The notes under the pieces: generated by a model
What the model was told of the DNA's origin: nothing
Seen by the model: only the letters and a program-made list of their open reading frames with translations
Database searches by the model: none
In this document: positions 52,091 through 55,686 of the stretch, one piece after another
Numbering within the stretch: position 1 is the stretch's first letter
How the letters are laid out: each line of letters opens with the position of its first letter
Origin: Burkholderiales bacterium
Lineage (GTDB): Bacteria; Pseudomonadota; Gammaproteobacteria; Burkholderiales; Burkholderiaceae_C
DNA: 55,686 nucleotides
Assembly (NCBI GenBank): GCA_029268225.1
Contig: JAJUGJ010000021.1
Coordinates: forward strand, 1-55,686
Direction: 5' to 3'
Program-made: the position numbers and the translations under genes

Positions 52091-53335
52091 TCAGACGCCC
52101 ATTGCGGCGGCTTGGGGCGCAGCGCTGTGCGAACCAACGTTGGCCGAGATGATGCGGGCCACGCGGGCGTCCGCATCGGCTTGCAGGTTGTCAAACACGG
52201 TGGTGCTGCGCTCGGCACCGCTGCGCGGCGCCTGGGCCAGCATCGGGCCATCCTGCTGGCTCACGTCCACCTCCACCTCCATGGACAAGCCCACCCGCAG
52301 TGGATGCGCCTTCACTTCTTCGGGCTTCAAGGCCACGCGCACCGGCACACGCTGCACCACCTTGATCCAGTTGCCCGTGGCGTTCTGTGCCGGCAGCAGC
52401 GAGAACGCCGCCCCCGTGCCCGCCCCCAGGCCCACCACGGTGCCGTGGTACACCACCTTGCGGCCATACACATCGGCCGTCAGCGTGGCGGGCTAGCCCA
52501 TGCGCAGGCGCTGCAACTGGCTTTCCTTGAAGTTGGCGTCCACCCAGGCCTGGTCCAGTGTCACCACCGACATCATGGGCGCACCAGCCTGCACGCGCTG
52601 GCCCAGTTGCACGCTGCGCTTGGCCACATAGCCATCCACGGGCGAGCGCAGCGTCACGCGCTGCAAGGCCAGGTAGGCCTCCCGCACCCGTGAGGCGGCG
52701 CGCGCCACGTTCGGGTGAGCGGCCACCGAGGTGCCATCGGTCAAGGTCTGGTTGGCGCTGAGTTGCTGGCGCGCTGCGGCCAGTGCCGACTCGGCCGCTG
52801 CTACTGCGCTGCGTGCCGATGCCAGTTGCGAGGTGGCGTGGTCGTACTCCTCCTTGCCAATGGCCCGGCTGGCCCACAGGGGCTCGCGGCGCTTCACATC
52901 GTCTTGCGCACGCACCACGTCGTTGCGGGCCTTGCTCAGCTCGGCCTCGCGCAGGGCAATCTGGGCCGACAAGGTGGCGTTGTTGGCAAACAGGGTGCGC
53001 ACCTCGCGCACGGTTTGCGCCAGCTGCGCCTCGGCCTGGTCGAGGGCCACCTGGGCATCGGCGGCATCCAGCTTCACCAGCACCTGCCCGGCTTGCACCC
53101 GGTCGGTGTCGTCGGCACCAATGCTCAGCACGGTGCCGCCCACCTGCGGCGTCAGCTGCACGATGTTGGCCTGCACATAGGCGTTGTCGGTGTGCTCGTA
53201 GTGGCTGGCAAACAGGCCGTAGTAGGCGCCATAGGTCACCCCACCCACCAACACCGCCACGGCGATGGCGCGCAAGGCTTTTTTGCGGCGTGCCTGCGGT
53301 GCGGCCACGGAAGATGCGGAATCGGTAGGGCTCAT
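52091..53335 (-). pseudogene. emrA: EmrA/HlyD-family efflux adaptor, interrupted by an in-frame TAG
   Basis: The gene spans 414 codons in one frame with TAG at 52495-52493 (codon 281). The first 280 residues give a cytoplasmic start, a TM segment (about 20-38), HTDNAYVQANIVQLTPQVGG with the lipoyl half-motif, a long coiled-coil hairpin, and WVDANFKESQLQRLRMG. After the TAG the frame resumes as PATLTADVYGRKVVYHG, FSLLPAQNATGNWIKVVQR and LRVGLSMEVEVDV, the normal C-terminal beta domain. In E. coli EmrA the matching segment reads MRIGQPV, so TAG replaces Gln, one base from CAG. The ATG overlaps the marR stop as ATGA, and emrB follows after two bases, so it is the middle gene of marR-emrA-emrB. 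Confidence 0.9.
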
Positions 53336-53880
53336 GAAGGTTCTCCGGGGGACGCAGGGCACGTGGCCGAGGCGGACAAGAAGGGCGTCTGCGCCTGCAA
53401 GGCTTCGGCATTGGCCGCCACACGGCGCAGCAGCACCATGAAGGTCTGCCACTCATCGTGGCTGAAGCCGGTCAGCAATTCGTTCGAGATCTCGCACAGC
53501 AACTGGGGCACGGGCGCGGTGGCAGCCTCGCCCTCGGGCGTGAGCGACAGGTGCACCACGCGCCGGTCCTCGGTTGAACGCTCGCGGCGGCACAGGCCCT
53601 TGGCCTCCAGCCGGTCGAGCGTACGTGTCATGGCGCCGGGGTCGGTGCGCAACTCGCGCGCCAGCGTGGCCAAGGTGGGGTGCTCCAGGCGCTGGATCAG
53701 GTACAGCGGCGCCCACTGGGCGTAGGTCAGATCGCCCACTTCCAGACGGCGGTCGAGCTGATTGACCACCACCTGCATGATGCGGCGCATCAGGTAGCCG
53801 GGGCTGTCTTCACGGACAAAGGTGCCCAGACGGTAAAAGTCAGGGCGCTCGGGCTGGGGCGTTTCGGTGTCTTCAGACAT
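53332..53880 (-). CDS. MarR-family transcriptional regulator of the emrAB operon
   Basis: A 182-residue winged-helix regulator. LTYAQWAPLYLIQRLEHPTLATLARELRTDPGAMTRTLDRLEAKGLCRRE holds the recognition helix, and STEDRRVVHLSLTPEG is the wing, both standard for MarR/EmrR. It is the first gene of the emrAB operon and probably its repressor, released by ligand binding. ATG 53880 follows a strong promoter whose predicted start site is at or next to the ATG; a TTG at 53889 is the alternative. The divergent neighbour is an ABC exporter that may share the control region. Confidence 0.9.
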   Translation of the reverse strand: MSEDTETPQPERPDFYRLGTFVREDSPGYLMRRIMQVVVNQLDRRLEVGDLTYAQWAPLYLIQRLEHPTLATLARELRTDPGAMTRTLDRLEAKGLCRRERSTEDRRVVHLSLTPEGEAATAPVPQLLCEISNELLTGFSHDEWQTFMVLLRRVAANAEALQAQTPFLSASATCPASPGEPS

Positions 53881-53887
53881 GCCCTTC

Positions 53888-53916
53888 AATTTATTTGCCT
53901 AAGCAACCATTGTCAA
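53888..53916 (-). promoter_or_regulatory. marR promoter with operator-like inverted repeat
   Basis: On the minus strand TTGACA (53916-53911) and TAAATT (53893-53888) are separated by exactly 17 bases. Within the spacer, TTGCCT-AAGCAA (53895-53906) is a 12-bp inverted repeat with one mismatch, the size of a MarR-family operator and well placed for autorepression. Confidence 0.7.
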
Positions 53917-53942
53917 GGCAAGAAAATACCAGTGGCAAGATA

Positions 53943-55686
53943 ATGGCTGACCGTCACTTCGCGCGCACCATGTCCAAAGCCACCGGCCCCGCCCCTGCCA
54001 AATCCCCGACCGCCCTGCGCGCACTGGGCCCCTTTCTCACCCCATACAAGGGACGCATCGGACTGGCTCTGGTCTTTCTCGTCCTCGCAGCCTTGACCAC
54101 CTTGGTGCTGCCCATCGCGCTGCGCACGCTGATTGACCAGGGCATCGTCTCCGCCGACCCGAACGACCGCGTCATGGCCCTGCGCGAACACTTCCTGGCC
54201 TTGTTTGGCGTGGGAGCCGCTTTGGGCGTGTTCTCGGCCTCGCGTTACTTCATGGTGACCTGGCTGGGCGAACGCATCACGGCCGACCTCAAACGCGCCG
54301 TGTACGCGCACGTGCTGCGCCAAAGTCCGGCCTTCTTTGAGACCACGCAAAGTGGCGAGGTGCTGTCTCGCCTCACCGCCGACACCACCCTGATCCAGAC
54401 CGTGGTGGGCACCAGCGTGTCCATGGGACTGCGCAACGCCATCATGGCGGCGGGGGCGCTGACCATGCTCATCGTCACCAACCCGTATGTGATGGCGCAG
54501 GTCATCGGTGGCCTGGTGCTGGTGGTGCTGCCCGCCATTGCCTACGGCCGCCGCGTGCGCCGCCTCTCGCGCGACAGCCAGGACCGCGTGGCCGACGCCA
54601 GCGCCATCGCCGCCGAGGTGCTCAACGCCGTGCCCGTGGTGCAAAGCTACGCGGCCGAGCAACGCGAAGCCCGCCGCTTCGACGACGCCACCGAAGGCGC
54701 CTTCAAAACCGGCGAGCGCCGCATCAAGGCCCGCGCCGTGCTGGTCGCCTTCATCATCACCGCCACCACGGGCGCCCTGCTGTGGGGCCTGTACCAGGGC
54801 ACCCAGGCCGTGTTGCAAGGGCAGATCACCGCCGGCCACATGGGCCAGACCGTGGTCTACGTCATCCTGCTGCTGAGCGCCGTGGCCGCGCTATCCGAGG
54901 TCTATGGCGACATCCTGCGCGCAGCCGGTGCCACCGAGCGCCTGGTCGAACTGCTGCAAACCCGCTCGCCCATCCAGCCGCCCGCCCAACCGCAAAGCCT
55001 GCCCGCGGCCCACGGTGGCTCGCGCCTGAGCGTGCGCGACCTGAGCTTCAACTACCCCTCGCGCCCCACACAAAGCGCACTCAGCCACCTCAACCTGGAG
55101 GTGCAGCCCGGTGAAACCATCGCGCTGGTCGGCCCCAGCGGCGCCGGCAAAAGCACCGTGTTTCAGCTGTTGCTGCGTTTTTACGATCCCCAGTCCGGCC
55201 AGATCGAGCTGGACGGCGTGCCCATCCGCCAGCTGAGCCTCGAAGCCCTGCGCGAGCGCATCGGCATCGTCCCGCAAGACAGCGTCATCTTCTCGACCAG
55301 CGCGATGGAAAACATCCGCTATGGCCGCCCCAGCGCCACCGACGAGGAAGTGCAAGCCGCCGCCCGCGCCGCCCACGCCCACGACTTCATCACCCAGTTG
55401 CCCGAGGGCTATGCCACCTTCCTCGGTGAGCGCGGCGTGCGCCTGTCCGGTGGTCAGCGCCAACGCATCAGCATTGCCCGCGCCATCTTGAAAAACGCAC
55501 CGCTGCTGCTGCTTGACGAAGCCACCAGTGCGCTCGATACTGAAAGCGAACGGGCGGTGCAAGCCGCCTTGGAAGAGGCCATGAAGGATCGCACCACCCT
55601 CGTCATCGCCCACCGCTTGAGCACCGTGGTCAACGCCGACGGCATCGTGGTGCTGGATGGGGGCACCATCGTTGATGTGGGCACCC
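53943..55686 (+). CDS. ABC exporter, MsbA-like fused TMD-NBD (cut by window edge)
   Basis: At least 581 residues of a half-transporter that forms a homodimer; the C-terminus is beyond the window. Six TM helices occupy about 30-330, with LRTLIDQGIV and YGRRVRRLSRDSQDRVADASAIAAEVL as typical exporter loops. The nucleotide-binding domain has Walker A LVGPSGAGKSTVFQ, the Q-loop GIVPQDSVIFS, signature LSGGQRQRISIARAI, Walker B LLLLDEATSALD, and the H-loop VIAHRLS. By family it exports lipids or drugs. ATG 53943 is chosen; ATG 53970 is also in frame. It is divergent from marR, 62 bases away. Confidence 0.93.
   Translation, partial: MADRHFARTMSKATGPAPAKSPTALRALGPFLTPYKGRIGLALVFLVLAALTTLVLPIALRTLIDQGIVSADPNDRVMALREHFLALFGVGAALGVFSASRYFMVTWLGERITADLKRAVYAHVLRQSPAFFETTQSGEVLSRLTADTTLIQTVVGTSVSMGLRNAIMAAGALTMLIVTNPYVMAQVIGGLVLVVLPAIAYGRRVRRLSRDSQDRVADASAIAAEVLNAVPVVQSYAAEQREARRFDDATEGAFKTGERRIKARAVLVAFIITATTGALLWGLYQGTQAVLQGQITAGHMGQTVVYVILLLSAVAALSEVYGDILRAAGATERLVELLQTRSPIQPPAQPQSLPAAHGGSRLSVRDLSFNYPSRPTQSALSHLNLEVQPGETIALVGPSGAGKSTVFQLLLRFYDPQSGQIELDGVPIRQLSLEALRERIGIVPQDSVIFSTSAMENIRYGRPSATDEEVQAAARAAHAHDFITQLPEGYATFLGERGVRLSGGQRQRISIARAILKNAPLLLLDEATSALDTESERAVQAALEEAMKDRTTLVIAHRLSTVVNADGIVVLDGGTIVDVGT

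Noticed and set aside
1..55686. tRNA, rRNA, CRISPR or prophage elements
   Set aside because: I looked for cloverleaf-like arms, repeat-spacer patterns and integrase or phage structural sequences and found none I could support; a tRNA search program would be needed to be certain about tRNAs.

Overview
The window is a high-GC stretch of a betaproteobacterial chromosome, most likely Burkholderiales (Comamonadaceae/Sphaerotilaceae-like). The evidence is the set of core genes and their sequences: a Burkholderiales-type OmpR/EnvZ pair, a phasin, the aat-bpt N-end-rule pair, an endonuclease-type MutL and a NadA of the longer class. Genes are densely packed on both strands. No rRNA, tRNA, CRISPR array, insertion sequence or prophage gene was seen, so this looks like ordinary chromosome and not an island.

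Layout. 1-4.2 kb: 5' end of aceA (isocitrate lyase), ppa, a phasin, aat-bpt, and a secreted SIMPL-domain protein. 4.4-9.3 kb: ompR-envZ, then ispF and ispD separated by an oppositely oriented amtB. 9.4-15.9 kb: mfd, a TPR-methyltransferase fusion and a large FAD-dependent oxidoreductase. 16-18.1 kb: two tandem HD-GYP proteins. 18.3-26.8 kb: serB, then a two-component pair divergent from a heavy-metal-type RND operon (adaptor-pump-outer membrane factor). 26.8-32.1 kb: rraA-like gene and a lipid-linked sugar cluster (membrane flippase-like protein, GT2 polyprenyl-phosphate glycosyltransferase, GT-C transferase, PAP2 phosphatase). 32.2-37.6 kb: nadA-nadC facing nadB, then a second GT-C transferase. 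37.7-43.6 kb: zinc metallopeptidase, quinone oxidoreductase, queG, tsaE-amiC, dedA. 43.7-49.5 kb: mutL-rluF-like-bcr-miaA operon. 49.6-55.7 kb: a diiron oxygen-binding protein, a marR-emrA-emrB multidrug efflux operon, and an ABC exporter running off the right edge.

The most notable signal is at stop codons. Two conserved genes, mutL (TAG at 44694) and emrA (TAG at 52495, minus strand), are interrupted by single in-frame amber codons, with full, correctly framed family sequence continuing on the far side. In emrA the TAG replaces a glutamine that is conserved in E. coli EmrA. Of 44 genes whose 3' ends I could follow, 42 end in TGA, one in TAA and only one (the PAS-like/HD-GYP gene) in TAG. 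Reading through that last TAG gives 13 more codons and a TGA one base before the next gene's ATG, the same TGA-C-ATG junction seen between the metal response regulator and its kinase. Three explanations remain open: base-calling errors, two recent nonsense mutations (perhaps linked through a mutator phenotype), or amber suppression/recoding. The sequence alone cannot decide.

Regulatory sites that can be supported include an 18-bp perfect palindrome upstream of aceA, an 11-bp inverted repeat in the ompR promoter region, a DNR/FNR-like box upstream of the diiron protein, a marR promoter with an operator-like repeat between -35 and -10, and three canonical Rho-independent terminators.
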